Origin: Wolbachia endosymbiont (group B) of Hofmannophila pseudospretella
GTDB taxonomy: Bacteria; Pseudomonadota; Alphaproteobacteria; Rickettsiales; Anaplasmataceae
Assembly (NCBI RefSeq): GCF_964028515.1
Contig: NZ_OZ034788.1
Span: forward strand, 930,001-994,000
DNA: 64,000 bases
Direction of reading: 5' to 3'
A program made the position numbers and the translations under genes. This document shows positions 28,409-38,562 of this stretch, piece after piece; the stretch's first letter is position 1; each line of letters opens with the position of its first letter. The notes beneath the pieces were generated by a model. The model worked only from the letters and a program-made list of their open reading frames with translations, was not told the origin of the DNA and made no database searches.

Positions 28409-30127
28409 ATGCACAGTGGCTCTCAGCATTTGTTTGATATTATCATCTTACTTTCCGCTGCTGTGTTTATAGTCATAGCGTTTTGGAAAATGAATATCAG
28501 TCCAGTGCTTGGTTACTTTGTTGCAGGTGCGTTGATTGGTTCTCATGGATTTAATCTGATAAATTCAGCTGAAGCAATGGATAACTTCGCAGAATTTGGA
28601 GTAGTTTTCCTGTTGTTTATTATAGGTCTTGAATTGACATTTGAACGCCTCATCGCCATGCGTAGGCATGTGTTTGGGTTTGGTTCTCTCCAAGTTATAG
28701 TTACTATGATAGCAATATGGTGCATTGCTCTCGCCTTTGGAGTGAGCATAAACATGGCAGCAGTTATTGGTGGTGGGCTTGCACTATCTTCAACAGCAAT
28801 AGTGTTGCAGGTTCTGCAAGAAAAGGGTTCTCAAGCAAGCCAAGTTGGCAGATTGTCAATAGCAGTGCTACTAATGCAGGACTTTGCAGTGGTACCTCTA
28901 ATAGTACTAGTGCCCCTGCTTACTGGCAATTCTGAACACAGCTTAATAAGCTCGTTGGCAGGCTCATTAGTGCAAGCAGCTATTGCATTGGTGTTGATAT
29001 TTGTAACTGGTAGGTTATTACTGAGGCCATTGTTTTCGGTTATTGCCAAAATGGAGAGTAATGAAATCTTTATATCAACAACACTTCTGATAATATTAGG
29101 ATCAGCATTTATTACTGAACAATTTCATTTATCAATGGCATTAGGCGCATTTGTTGCTGGGTTACTAGTTGCAGAAACAGAACACAGGAATTCGGTAGAA
29201 CATGCAGTATTGCCATTTAAAGACTTATTTCTTGGTTTATTCTTTATGACTGTTGGCATGTCTATTGATATTGACCTTTTACTCAATAAGTTACCACTCG
29301 TTACTTTATTATCAATTATCCTTATCATTTTAAAGACGTCCATTATATATACATTGTGTAGATTTTTTGGATTTAGAAGTGCACCTGCAATACAAGCTGG
29401 ATTACTGCTTGCACAAGGCGGTGAATTTGCATTTATTTTATTCCGTTTAGCAGATGAATTAGATGTACTATCAAGTGAAATCGCTCAAGTGCTTATGATG
29501 GTAACTACAGTAACTATGGCTTTTACTCCTCTTTTATCGGGAATTGGAGACTGGATAGCAAATTCATTTAGCACTGAAAAAATAATACTAGACGATGAAG
29601 CAATCGAAACAGACACACAAGATCTTCATAACCACGTAATAGTTGCCGGGTTTGGTAGAGTGGGATATATGGTAACGAAAATGCTTACTGCAGAGCATTT
29701 AAGTTATGTTGTTGTAGATATTCAATCAAAAATAGTGAAAGAAGGAAAAAATGACAGTTTCCCTATATATCTTGGAGATGCTACAAGATATGAAATTTTA
29801 AAATCAGTAGGAATAGAAAGAGCTCAAGCTCTTGTGGTTTCAATAAAGAACGAAGTCACTATAAAGAAAATAGTTTCTCTAGTTGCAACAAACTTCCCGC
29901 ATGTAAATATTATAATACGTTTACCAGATTTGAATAATGTGGAGGTTTATAAAGATCTAGGGGCTAGTAAAGTTATTCCCGAAACGTCTGAAATTGGATT
30001 GCAGCTAGGTGGAGCAGCATTAAGTTTAAGTGGTATTAGCGAAAGCGGAGTTACATCTTTAAAAGGTAAATTTAGAAAAGGCAACTACAGTATGTTAAAA
30101 GACCTTGGTAGTGATAAAGATGAATAA
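28409..30127 (+). CDS. CPA2 family cation:proton antiporter with RCK/TrkA-N domain (KefB/KefC-like)
   Basis: 572 residues. An N-terminal Na/H-exchanger domain of about 12 membrane segments (GYFVAGALIGSHGFNLI, GLELTFERLIAMRR, LLAQGGEFAFILF) occupies residues 1-390. A C-terminal TrkA-N domain begins HVIVAGFGRVGYMVTKML, with a GxGxxG nucleotide site, then LGDATRYEILKSVGIERAQALV. It is probably a K+ or Na+ efflux antiporter gated by NAD(H) or glutathione adducts. gshB is also in the window but not linked. Confidence 0.9.
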   Translation: MHSGSQHLFDIIILLSAAVFIVIAFWKMNISPVLGYFVAGALIGSHGFNLINSAEAMDNFAEFGVVFLLFIIGLELTFERLIAMRRHVFGFGSLQVIVTMIAIWCIALAFGVSINMAAVIGGGLALSSTAIVLQVLQEKGSQASQVGRLSIAVLLMQDFAVVPLIVLVPLLTGNSEHSLISSLAGSLVQAAIALVLIFVTGRLLLRPLFSVIAKMESNEIFISTTLLIILGSAFITEQFHLSMALGAFVAGLLVAETEHRNSVEHAVLPFKDLFLGLFFMTVGMSIDIDLLLNKLPLVTLLSIILIILKTSIIYTLCRFFGFRSAPAIQAGLLLAQGGEFAFILFRLADELDVLSSEIAQVLMMVTTVTMAFTPLLSGIGDWIANSFSTEKIILDDEAIETDTQDLHNHVIVAGFGRVGYMVTKMLTAEHLSYVVVDIQSKIVKEGKNDSFPIYLGDATRYEILKSVGIERAQALVVSIKNEVTIKKIVSLVATNFPHVNIIIRLPDLNNVEVYKDLGASKVIPETSEIGLQLGGAALSLSGISESGVTSLKGKFRKGNYSMLKDLGSDKDE

Positions 30128-30216
30128 TCCTCTATCACTTTAATTAGTGACCAGAAAAACACATTTAATTAAGCAACTATACTCTCTAGAAAGGTGAAAT
30201 TGACCTTATTGTAACT

Positions 30217-31377
30217 ATGAACAAAATAATAATAAAAAAATTTGGTGGTACTTCGCTAACTGACTTAAATCGAGTTGCAAATCTAATAAAAAACGATATT
30301 GAAAAAGGTTATAATGTAATTGCTGTTGTATCTGCTGCTGCAGGATTCACTGACCAAATGGCTTTTCAAGCCAGGCAAATTTCAAATTTAAATTGTAGAC
30401 AAGAGTTATCAGAGTATGATGTCCTGCTTTCAGCAGGAGAACAAATCTCTTGCGGGTTATTAGCTATCACTCTTCTGTCTGTTGGAGTTAATGCTAAATC
30501 ATGGCTCGCCTGGCAGTTGCCAATTCTAACGGATAATTTTTATTCTGAGTCTAAAATAAAAAAGATAAAAATTGACCATGTAAAAAGATCTTTTGCTGAG
30601 GGTTATACTGCTGCAATCATTGCTGGTTTTCAGGGTATACACGATGATAGAATCACTACTTTTGGTAGAGGAGGATCTGACATCTCAGCAATTGCCTTTG
30701 CTGTAGTCTTTGGTATTAGGACTTGTGAAATTTTTACTGATATTGACGGAATATATACAGCAGACCCAAAAATTGTTCCAAGGGCACGCAAGCTTAAATC
30801 TATCTCTTACAATGAAATATTGGAGATGTCGTCATCTGGTGCTAAAATATTGCATAATCGTTCAGTACAACTTGCAATGAAGCATAATATTAAGGTGCAA
30901 GTGTTATCCACTTTTGAGGAAGTAGAAGGCACTACAGTACTACGCGAAAAAGATGTACTGGAAAGATACTTAATTACTGGAATAACTTATAGCACTCACG
31001 AAGCTCTTGTAACTTTTACTAACTTTGCAAATACTCTGGATACTTTAAGAGATATAGCAGGAGCAAACGTTAAAATTGACATGATACATGGGTCAAGCTT
31101 TTTGATTTCCAAATTTGATGTTGATTTAATGACAAAGTTATTGAACAAAAATGAAAATTATGTCGTAAACAATAATATAGCTAAAATTTCAATAATTGGT
31201 ATTGGTGTTATGTCTAACACTGAAGTGATGTACCGCACACTCAAGGTTTTAAGCGAAAAAAAGATAGAAATACTTGCTGTCACAATGTCCGAAATCAAGA
31301 TCAGTATAGTTGTTCAAAAAAAACACGCTGAGGCTTTAATTAGAGATTTACATACCGAATATGAGCTTGATGTATGA
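30217..31377 (+). CDS. lysC: Aspartate kinase
   Basis: 386 residues. The N-terminal kinase domain has KKFGGTSLTDL, then FGRGGSDISAIAFA and TDIDGIYTADPKIV. Two C-terminal ACT-type halves follow (ISIIGIGVMSNTEVMYRTLKVL, then IEILAVTMSEIKISIVV). It catalyses the first step of the aspartate family; in this lineage the likely need is diaminopimelate for lipid II/peptidoglycan-like material, alongside murG and mraY in this window. The start is ATG at 30217. It converges with the recF remnant. Confidence 0.95.
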   Translation: MNKIIIKKFGGTSLTDLNRVANLIKNDIEKGYNVIAVVSAAAGFTDQMAFQARQISNLNCRQELSEYDVLLSAGEQISCGLLAITLLSVGVNAKSWLAWQLPILTDNFYSESKIKKIKIDHVKRSFAEGYTAAIIAGFQGIHDDRITTFGRGGSDISAIAFAVVFGIRTCEIFTDIDGIYTADPKIVPRARKLKSISYNEILEMSSSGAKILHNRSVQLAMKHNIKVQVLSTFEEVEGTTVLREKDVLERYLITGITYSTHEALVTFTNFANTLDTLRDIAGANVKIDMIHGSSFLISKFDVDLMTKLLNKNENYVVNNNIAKISIIGIGVMSNTEVMYRTLKVLSEKKIEILAVTMSEIKISIVVQKKHAEALIRDLHTEYELDV

Positions 31378-31834
31378 CAGCACGCTTGAAATTTATTTAC
31401 TTGATAATTCAAAAAACTTGAAAGAGCAAAGATAGTTATTGAAATTATCTTGATTTACATCGGTTATCCAAGTTTGACATTGAATGCTTAACACCTCCTC
31501 CATTAACACCTTTCTGTAATCTTTATCAAGATGCGACATTATATCGTCAAGCAGAAGAAGAGGTGCTTTATTGTAATGAATACACCTTGCTTTTACACTA
31601 GATAAGATGATAGAAAGCAGTAATAGCTTTTGCTCTCCAGTAGAACAAAGATTTATTGGCATGTCCCCTTTTTGGTAAAAAACCCGAAAATTATCATTAT
31701 GTACAGAAAAGGTTACTCTACCAGTTAATGAGTCTTTTTCTCTGTTTTCCTTTAGACGATTCTGAAAATATTCTGCAGTATCGTTCAAAGTTAGCTGACT
31801 GCTAAATTTCAAACTTGCCTTTGGAAAAAACTCA

Positions 31835-32934
31835 TACCAAAATCCATTACTGACCGAACAAATAAGAAACATTACAAACTCGTTTAATAGTAGTACTGGA
31901 AATATTGACAATAAAATTACACAAAACATCTTCAAGTAAACCTATGGTATCGTAGATACTATTGCGTAAAGTATTGTATTTGATATATTGCCACAACCTT
32001 TCAACAGGATTCAGTTCCGGTGAATAAGGAGGCAAGTATATGATGGTAATGTTTTCCTGAATTTTCAAACTTTTTGATCTATGCCAACTTGCACAATCCA
32101 TTACAAGAAAGGCTTCTTTCGTGCCTAAATCTTTCGACATCTGCTCCAGAAATATATTCATACAATCAGTGTTTACATATGGAGCAAGTAGGCTAATTTT
32201 CTTACCACTTCTTGGATTTACCGCACTGTAGATATAGAAATTTTGTCTACCAATTTTCATTTTAACCTGTGTTCTGACCCCTTTTTTAAACCATCCGTGT
32301 CCGATTTTTGAATGAGTTCCAAATCGTGATTCATCAAAAAAATACCTCCTTTTCAGGGTGGGAATTGACTATTTTATTGAAGTATTTTTTAAACTCTTCT
32401 TGCTTGTTTTTATCTTGTTTATGGTGAATTGGCCTCGGTGTTATGTAAGAAAACTTCATCCTTTGTATCTCACGGTGCACTGTTGATTTGCTAATGTTTA
32501 GGCCAAATTCCTCTGAGATTTTTATTTGCACTTCCTTAATAGTAATATTTGGATTTCTTTCTACCCATATTTCAATTTGCTCACGTTGATTTTTGTTTAA
32601 TTTGCTTTTTCTTCGCCGCTGAGACGGGGAAAATAATCTTTCTACTCTACCAAATTTTAGATGCTTTATCCATTCAGTCAAAGCAGTCCTTGAAATTTTA
32701 CATATTCTTGCCACAGCGCTTATACTACTTTCTTTTCCTGCTATCACCGCTTGTAACTTTTTTGAAACATATGCGTTATTTCTGACCTTTTTTAACATTT
32801 CTTTCGCCAAATTTACAACTTTTTCGTCTAATAGTTTTGACCTTAATGCCATTTATACCTCTCTATTTTATCTACTTTAGTATCACTTCTTTCCCATTAT
32901 TGTCTATCTGTTCTTTATATAGTGGGAATTGGTA
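31835..32934 (-). mobile_element. IS630-family insertion sequence, copy 2 (in recF)
   Basis: 1100 bp, same ends as copy 1, in reverse orientation. Flanking repeats are TCA (TGA on the IS strand) at 31832-31834 and 32935-32937. It is inserted in codons near the middle of recF in the same strand sense. Confidence 0.95.
31847..32852 (-). CDS. IS630-family transposase, frameshifted (copy 2)
   Basis: Both frames are intact: 32852-32334 (HTH part, 172 residues) and the DDE part ending at 31847. The T7 run with the upstream AAGGAGG is preserved. The protein is identical to copy 1 as far as I can see, so this copy could still be active. Confidence 0.88.
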
Positions 32935-33583
32935 TCACAAGAATGGTTATCAATTGTGCCCTGTAGTATTTTTAAAACAGACAAACGCATACGTAAAATA
33001 TCAACTGCATTGGTAGCCATGACGTTTTCAAGGCTAGAGAGCCAATTTTCGTCTAAAATATTCTCTCTAAGCAGTTTACTTCGCTCATGTTTAGCTTTCC
33101 TGTATTTCATATAGCAATAAGTGTAATTTTCTTCAAACAGTGAGACGATACGGTCTAAAAATTTTAATCTGTCGCTCGGAGAATTAAGAAGAATATAGTC
33201 CATTTGTGGAATGAGCCATATTACATTGGATATTCTATACAGAGATGAATAACTTGATTGTGTTTTTCCATCAATTTGTATTAGTTTATTATTAAGATTC
33301 TTTCCTATACCAATTGAGTTAAAGTATGTTCCATTAAAAAAGTCATAATGCACTGCCCAATCTTCATTACTGAGTCTATTTTGCATCTCACTAATTTTTA
33401 CTTTTTTCATGCCATTACTTTTAGCAAGCAACGAGATTGCCTCAAGTATATTAGTTTTACCAACACCATTTTGACCAGTTATTACAACCGATCTATCGTC
33501 TAAATCAAGTTCGAAATTTGAATGACTACGGAAATTATGTAATTTCAATTTTTTTATATAGCAATGGGTAGCCATTCTTTAAT

Positions 33584-34051
33584 TTATATTCTGCTTACTT
33601 CCTCTAAAACCTCATCAACATGTCCACTCACTTTTACATTTTTCCAAATCTTCACTACTTTACCTTTTTTATCTATTAAAAAAGTAGTACGCTCTATTCC
33701 CATATACTTTTTGCCAAACATACTTTTCTCTACCCAAACACCATACTTTTCCAACATTTCAGCATTTTCATCAGAAACTAAAGAAAATGGCAGAGAATAT
33801 TTTGCTTTGAAGTTAACGTGGCACTTAACACTATCTTTTGACACACCAATTATCACTGTGTCAAGAGAAGAGAAATTTTCTATTTTGTCTCTAAAGCCTT
33901 TTGCCTCCATTGTGCAGCCCGGAGTATCGTCTTTAGGATAAAAATAAAGAACTACATTTTTTTTATCTAAAAATTCACTCAGTGATAAAATCTCACCAGA
34001 ATCTATTGGCAAGCTAAAATCAGGTGCATTATTTCCTATTGTTAATTCCAT
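33584..34051 (-). CDS. bcp: Thioredoxin-dependent peroxiredoxin (Bcp/PrxQ type)
   Basis: 155 residues. Peroxidatic Cys is in PKDDTPGCTMEAKGFRD, and the N-terminal GNNAPDFSLP is typical. It reduces hydroperoxides in the cytosol. I use ATG 34051, which has GGAG 6 bases upstream and gives the standard Bcp length. An ATG at 34063 and a GTG at 34072 are also in frame. The stop lies 8 bp before the recF start, so it heads a bcp-recF unit. Confidence 0.94.
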   Translation of the reverse strand: MELTIGNNAPDFSLPIDSGEILSLSEFLDKKNVVLYFYPKDDTPGCTMEAKGFRDKIENFSSLDTVIIGVSKDSVKCHVNFKAKYSLPFSLVSDENAEMLEKYGVWVEKSMFGKKYMGIERTTFLIDKKGKVVKIWKNVKVSGHVDEVLEEVSRI

Positions 34052-34114
34052 ACTTTGCTCCATTATTAACACTTTTATGGTACTATATTATATTGTAATA
34101 GGAAGGGAGGATAA

Positions 34115-35041
34115 ATGAAAGTAGCTTTTCAGATGGATGAAAGTATAAATTTTGAAGCTGATACTACATTTTCATTAATAAAAGAAGCGCAAAGAAGAAG
34201 GTACGAAATTTTTGTTTATGTACCTAATAATTTAGCGCTTAAGTTAAATCAGCCGATTGCCCTTGCTCAGAAAGTCAGCGTTGATGATTGTAGCTTCATT
34301 TCAAAAGAGGATGTAGTAATCAACCTAAATGAAATGGATATCATATTTATCAGACAGAATCCACCATTTGATATGCGGTACATTACAACAACCTATATCT
34401 TAGAAAAGACTACTGCGTTAGTAATAAATAATCCAACAGAAATAAGAAACTGTCCTGAAAAATTAATTACTTCACTATTTCCAGAGCTAATTCCTCCAAC
34501 TTTGATCACTGAGAATATATCGATGATTAGAAATTTTTGTCACGACTATCAAGATATCATCTTGAAACCACTATATAGCTATGGAGGAAATGACGTAATA
34601 AGAATACAAGACCAAAATAGCATTCAAGTAGTAGTCGATCTCATGATTGCAAAATATGAATGTCCTGTGATTGCGCAAGCCTTTTGCAAAAACATAGACA
34701 AAGACAAAAGGATATTATTGCTAGATGGTAAACCAATAGGATCAATGAAGCGAGTTCCACAAGTGAATGGAGAGATCAGGACAAATATGCGACTAGGAGC
34801 AAGTTTTGAGCCTGCCCAAATGAATGATAGAGACAACGAAATATGTAATAAAATTGGTCCTGAGCTAAAGAAAAGAGGGCTAATATTCGTTGGCATTGAT
34901 ATTATAGATGACTTCCTTCTTGAAATTAACACAACTTCGCCTACGGGAGTAGTTTATATCAATAAGTTGTATAGTAAATCACTAGAAAAAGAACTATGGG
35001 ATGCATTTGAAGAAAAAGCAATTCGTCAACTAAGTTCTTGA
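34115..35041 (+). CDS. gshB: Glutathione synthetase
   Basis: 308 residues, ATP-grasp. Blocks: N-terminal VAFQMDESINFEADTTFSL, middle ILKPLYSYGGNDVIRI (ATP lid), then GSMKRVPQVNGEIRTNMRLG, and the C-terminal FVGIDIIDDFLLEINTTSPTG (metal ligands Glu/Asn). It joins gamma-glutamylcysteine and glycine. A strong GGAAGGGAGG lies before ATG 34115. Its 3' end overlaps murG by 16 bp tail to tail. Confidence 0.95.
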   Translation: MKVAFQMDESINFEADTTFSLIKEAQRRRYEIFVYVPNNLALKLNQPIALAQKVSVDDCSFISKEDVVINLNEMDIIFIRQNPPFDMRYITTTYILEKTTALVINNPTEIRNCPEKLITSLFPELIPPTLITENISMIRNFCHDYQDIILKPLYSYGGNDVIRIQDQNSIQVVVDLMIAKYECPVIAQAFCKNIDKDKRILLLDGKPIGSMKRVPQVNGEIRTNMRLGASFEPAQMNDRDNEICNKIGPELKKRGLIFVGIDIIDDFLLEINTTSPTGVVYINKLYSKSLEKELWDAFEEKAIRQLSS

Positions 35042-36048
35042 GCTATTGCCTTAATAAATTCAGTAACTCCATTCCTTATTCTTGTTTTCTTAGTATTATT
35101 AGCCATATCACGCAATTTTTGACAATTTTGCAATAAATCAACTAGCAACTCTCCTAGATTCTTTTTCGCGTTACTATTTTGCTCAACCATTACAGCTGCT
35201 CCCGAATCTTCAATATGTTTTGCATTATAAAATTGATGGTTATCTTTTGAGTGAGGATAAGGAATATATACAGCAGGACGCTCAGCAAGAGTAATCTCTG
35301 CTATTGAAGTTGCCCCCGCTCTGCTAATTACCAAATGAGCATTGGCCAGTTTATTTTCCATATCATCGAAAAACTCACTTAACTCACAATCAATTCCTTC
35401 ACTTTTGTATAGACTCTTGACCTTGTTTATATTTTTCTTCGTACATTGCTGCGTTACTCTAATCCTCTCTTTTACTTCAACAGGTAGATCACAAATTACG
35501 CTGCTCACTACATTATCAAAAAAATTTGCACCCTGACTACCTGCTATTATTAACACGTTTAAAACTGTTTCAGCACTAGAATAGCCTTGTGCTTCTATAT
35601 CGACGAAATTTCCTGTAAAAACGCATTTACTGTCTTCTGCATACTTAGTCTCTGGAAAGCTAGTTGCAATTAATTTTGCACTCTTGAAAAAGAATCTATT
35701 TACTCTCCCTAAAACTGTATTTTGTTCATGTAAAATTATAGGTATAGAAAAAATCTTTGCTGCAAAAAGAGTTGGAAAAGAAGCGTAGCTACCAAAACCA
35801 ATTATTAGCTTTGGTTTTAATTTTCTTGTTTGATACAGTGCTAATACACAACTATACATTAACAAAAAGAGAAACTTCAATTTGTTGCCACTTGGCTTGC
35901 ACAATGGTAAAATATAACTTTCTATATTGATGGTTTTTTGATCAGTGAATAATATACAATTGTGCCCTTGTACCTTTAGTGCTTTTGCTAAGGTTATAGC
36001 TGGAAAAACATGCCCACCTGTACCGCCTGTTGCTAGAATAATATCCAT
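35026..36048 (-). CDS. murG: UDP-GlcNAc:lipid I N-acetylglucosaminyltransferase
   Basis: 340 residues. N-terminal ATGGTGGHVFPAITLAKAL binds the acceptor; the C-terminal domain has VISRAGATSIAEITLAERPAVYIPYPHSKDNHQ, which binds UDP-GlcNAc. MurG makes lipid II at the inner face of the membrane. I place the start at ATG 36048, just before the conserved TGGTGGH block; the frame is open for 12 more codons to 36084. With mraY at 59 kb this supports a retained lipid II pathway. Confidence 0.95.
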   Translation of the reverse strand: MDIILATGGTGGHVFPAITLAKALKVQGHNCILFTDQKTINIESYILPLCKPSGNKLKFLFLLMYSCVLALYQTRKLKPKLIIGFGSYASFPTLFAAKIFSIPIILHEQNTVLGRVNRFFFKSAKLIATSFPETKYAEDSKCVFTGNFVDIEAQGYSSAETVLNVLIIAGSQGANFFDNVVSSVICDLPVEVKERIRVTQQCTKKNINKVKSLYKSEGIDCELSEFFDDMENKLANAHLVISRAGATSIAEITLAERPAVYIPYPHSKDNHQFYNAKHIEDSGAAVMVEQNSNAKKNLGELLVDLLQNCQKLRDMANNTKKTRIRNGVTEFIKAIAQELS

Positions 36049-36121
36049 CTGTAAATAGCAATTTGATAATAGATTATTAATCATTTTTTAATAATCTGCA
36101 TGTAAAATTTTATTAAGCTTT

Positions 36122-36487
36122 ATGATAGTTGAGTTAAAAATGCCTGAAAGTAGCAACAGTAAAAACGTGAAAAATAAGCCTCAAGAGCAAAGAGAAGGCG
36201 GAAGCAGAGGTTTTATAGGATTGTTAAAAAGCATAACAAAAGCTCTTTTTAACTCAGTTGTTGATCTACCTAAGCAAGAACAACTCAATAAAAATATTGA
36301 TAGACAACAAGGTTTAGACAGTAAAAGAAAAAGCCCAGAGGATCTTAATCAGGAAAAAAAGCTTGAAGTGAAAGAAGCAGCTGAAGGGTTAAAAGAAAAG
36401 TTAGAAAAATCTGATATTGGTAATCAATCTATTAGAATTGAATCGCCTAATCAGGATAATTGTAGCTCTAAAACAATGAATCGTTAG
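36122..36487 (+). CDS. Unrecognised small hydrophilic protein
   Basis: 121 residues, very rich in Lys, Glu, Gln, Ser and Asn. There is one moderately hydrophobic stretch (GFIGLLKSITKALFNSVVDL, residues 30-49) that could form an amphipathic helix, then a disordered charged tail. No signal peptide or known domain. The start is ATG 36122 or ATG 36140. It ends one base before the lpdA stop codon on the other strand. It could be a lineage-specific secreted protein, but nothing in the sequence proves it. Confidence 0.6.
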   Translation: MIVELKMPESSNSKNVKNKPQEQREGGSRGFIGLLKSITKALFNSVVDLPKQEQLNKNIDRQQGLDSKRKSPEDLNQEKKLEVKEAAEGLKEKLEKSDIGNQSIRIESPNQDNCSSKTMNR

Positions 36488-36488
36488 C

Positions 36489-37874
36489 TTAACTATTTAA
36501 CGATTCATCATCTGCAGCAAGTACTGATTCGTGTATAATTTCCGAAATAGTTGGATGAGGAAAAATCGTAGATTTTATGTCGCAGTCTGTTCCCTCTAGT
36601 TGCTTTGCAAGAGCGAAATTGCTAATTAACTCTGTTACTTCCGCTCCTATCATGTGAGCTCCAAGAAGTTCGCCTGTTTTTTTGTCTATAATTGTTTTCA
36701 CTAAACCTTCAGTTTCACTTAGTGTAATAGATTTACCATTAAAGTTGGAGTGAAATTTTCCTACTTTTATATCGTATCCACTTTTTATTGCCTGTTCCTC
36801 AGTAAGGCCAACGCTTGCTACTTGCGGATGAGAGTAAGTGCAATTTGGTATGCACTCTTTTTTTAACTTATGAGCATTTTTACCAGCAATTTTCTCAACA
36901 CAGATTACAGCTTCATGACTTGCTTTATGCGCTAAACATGGGGGACCAGCTACATCACCTATTGCATACACACTTGATTCACTTGTTTCATACCACTCAT
37001 TCGTTTCAATGAAACCAGAAGGACTCAACTTAATTTTTGTATTTTCTAAACCTATATTTTCAGTGTTTGCTTGAACGCCAACTGCAACAATTACTCTATC
37101 GAATTCTTTATCATCACCACTACTTAGCTGCACTTGAACAGAGTCTTTATTTTTAGTGAAAGTTTTTACACTCTTGCTCGTATATATTTTTATTCCTTGT
37201 TTTGTAAATATCTCTTGTACTAAATTTGAAATGTCTTTATCTTCCAGCGGCAAGATAGTGTCTTTTACTTCTATAATTGTTACATCAACCCCCAAAGTAC
37301 TATAAAAACTTGCAAATTCTATTCCTATCGCACCAGAACCTATGATTAGTAGCGATTTTGGTAATTTCTTTGGAGTCATAGCGTGCTGCGCATTCCATAT
37401 TAAATCTCCATCCGCCTCTATTCTAGGTAGATTTCGCGCTCTAACACCTGTTGCTAAAATGATATAATTGGAAGAAATTTCCTCCTCCTTTTTGTCATTA
37501 AGAATTTTTACAGTACGATTACCTGCAAGTTTACCAAAGCCTTGATGAACTTTGATGTTATTTTTTTTCATCAAATATGCAACACCGCTTGACAATTTAT
37601 CAACAACGTTTCTTGAGTATTTCACTATTGATTGTATATCAAAACTTACATCCTTTACTTTTATGCCAAATTCTTCTGATCTTGTTATTAACCTATAAAT
37701 TTCAGATGCTCTAAGTAGCGATTTTGTTGGTATACACCCCCAATTTAAGCATATACCACCCAAATTTTCTTCCTTTTCAACAATTGCAGTTTTAAATCCG
37801 AACTGCGCCGCTCTAATTGCTGCTATATAACCACCAGGACCGCTACCTATAACTGTAATATCATACTTATTCAT
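36489..37874 (-). CDS. lpdA: Dihydrolipoamide dehydrogenase (E3)
   Basis: 461 residues. FAD-binding GSGPGGYIAAIRAAQFG at the N-terminus, redox disulfide in GGICLNWGCIPTKS, NAD-binding IGSGAIGIEFASFYSTLG, and C-terminal active-site His-Glu in FPHPTISEIIHE. It reoxidises lipoamide of pyruvate and 2-oxoglutarate dehydrogenase complexes. The start is ATG at 37874. No other complex subunits are adjacent. Confidence 0.96.
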   Translation of the reverse strand: MNKYDITVIGSGPGGYIAAIRAAQFGFKTAIVEKEENLGGICLNWGCIPTKSLLRASEIYRLITRSEEFGIKVKDVSFDIQSIVKYSRNVVDKLSSGVAYLMKKNNIKVHQGFGKLAGNRTVKILNDKKEEEISSNYIILATGVRARNLPRIEADGDLIWNAQHAMTPKKLPKSLLIIGSGAIGIEFASFYSTLGVDVTIIEVKDTILPLEDKDISNLVQEIFTKQGIKIYTSKSVKTFTKNKDSVQVQLSSGDDKEFDRVIVAVGVQANTENIGLENTKIKLSPSGFIETNEWYETSESSVYAIGDVAGPPCLAHKASHEAVICVEKIAGKNAHKLKKECIPNCTYSHPQVASVGLTEEQAIKSGYDIKVGKFHSNFNGKSITLSETEGLVKTIIDKKTGELLGAHMIGAEVTELISNFALAKQLEGTDCDIKSTIFPHPTISEIIHESVLAADDESLNS

Positions 37875-38004
37875 CAGCTTTCTTCGTATTCAAAAAGATT
37901 ATATATAACAGATGGAACCCGTATAATCAATGCTCAGGTGCATAGAAGCGAATTGACAAACCTTCCCACTTTTCTTCTTATATCAATAAGAGAGAGTATT
38001 TATC

Positions 38005-38215
38005 CTTGTTTTTAATCTCCGCGGGTTTAACAACAAAACTCAGATATTTATTGGCAGATTACATAAAAATTATAGCAGCTGCATGTTTTTTAAATTTTTT
38101 CTACTTCAGCCAAAACACGCTTGTTAGCACATTATCAATTTACATTATTAAAACTCGCTATATAGGGATTCTTTTGCCTTTTTTTACTTAGTAAATTTAT
38201 TAATATCTATAGCTA
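38005..38215 (+). repeat. Dispersed intergenic repeat R2
   Basis: Aligns with R1 at 15590-15800: ATATTTATTGGCAGATTACA, AAAAATTATAGCAGC, CAGCCAAAACACGCTTGTTAG, TTTACATTATTAAAACTC, GGGATTCTTTTGCC. It lacks the ACAACGCC segment of R1 and has an added GCTGCATG also seen in R3. Confidence 0.75.
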
Positions 38216-38225
38216 AAGCTTCAGG

Positions 38226-38350
38226 CCAGCACTTGATGCTGGAATCTTTACTACAAATAAGCATATTGAGCACAAAATTATGCTAAAACACAACGTTTTT
38301 GGTGAGACTATGGACAAACTGAATCCCAGTATCTGGGCACTGGGATGACA
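38226..38350. repeat. Cluster of palindromic intergenic elements
   Basis: CCAGCA-CTTGA-TGCTGG (38226-38242) and CCCAGT...ACTGGG (38325-38344), the latter followed by ATGACAAG. These share the CTTGA loop and the CACTGGGATGACA arm with the element at 15824. Confidence 0.6.
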
Positions 38351-38562
38351 AGAAATAGGCTGCTTGAATAACAATGAAAGGTTATTTGGATGATAGCTGC
38401 ACTTCCAGTGTCAGCTACTCGGATGACAAGAAAGAGGGCACTGGCATGCTGAACCATAATGTTCGTACAGCTGTGCAAGAATCAGTGGGTGTGACTTGCC
38501 AAATTTTTAAATTACGGACAGCACCAAGTAACGCACAAGCACAGCGTCTATACCAGTTACTG

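Larger units (their letters stand above)
31393..33575 (-). pseudogene. recF: RecF, split by IS copy 2
   Basis: The N-terminal part (33575-32935) has the Walker A block GQNGVGKTNILEAI. The C-terminal part (31831-31393) has the ABC-type signature region NLCSTGEQKLLLLSIIL and the Walker B block PLLLLDDIMSHLD. The IS lies between them. Removing it and one TCA (minus-strand TGA) duplication joins ...NHSCEFFPKASL... in frame for exactly 359 residues, the usual RecF size, so the gene was intact until insertion. As it stands, Walker A and Walker B are on separate fragments and function is presumably lost. RecF loads RecA at gaps with RecOR. Confidence 0.93.
37875..38562. other. Repeat-rich intergenic region
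   Basis: About 690 bp between lpdA and dsbB with no supported gene. It contains dispersed repeat R2 (38005-38215) and a cluster of palindromes. Open frames here are short and overlap the repeats, so I do not call them. Confidence 0.5.

Noticed and set aside
38006..38191. 61-codon open frame after lpdA
   Set aside because: Lies inside dispersed repeat R2; not conserved as a frame with R1.
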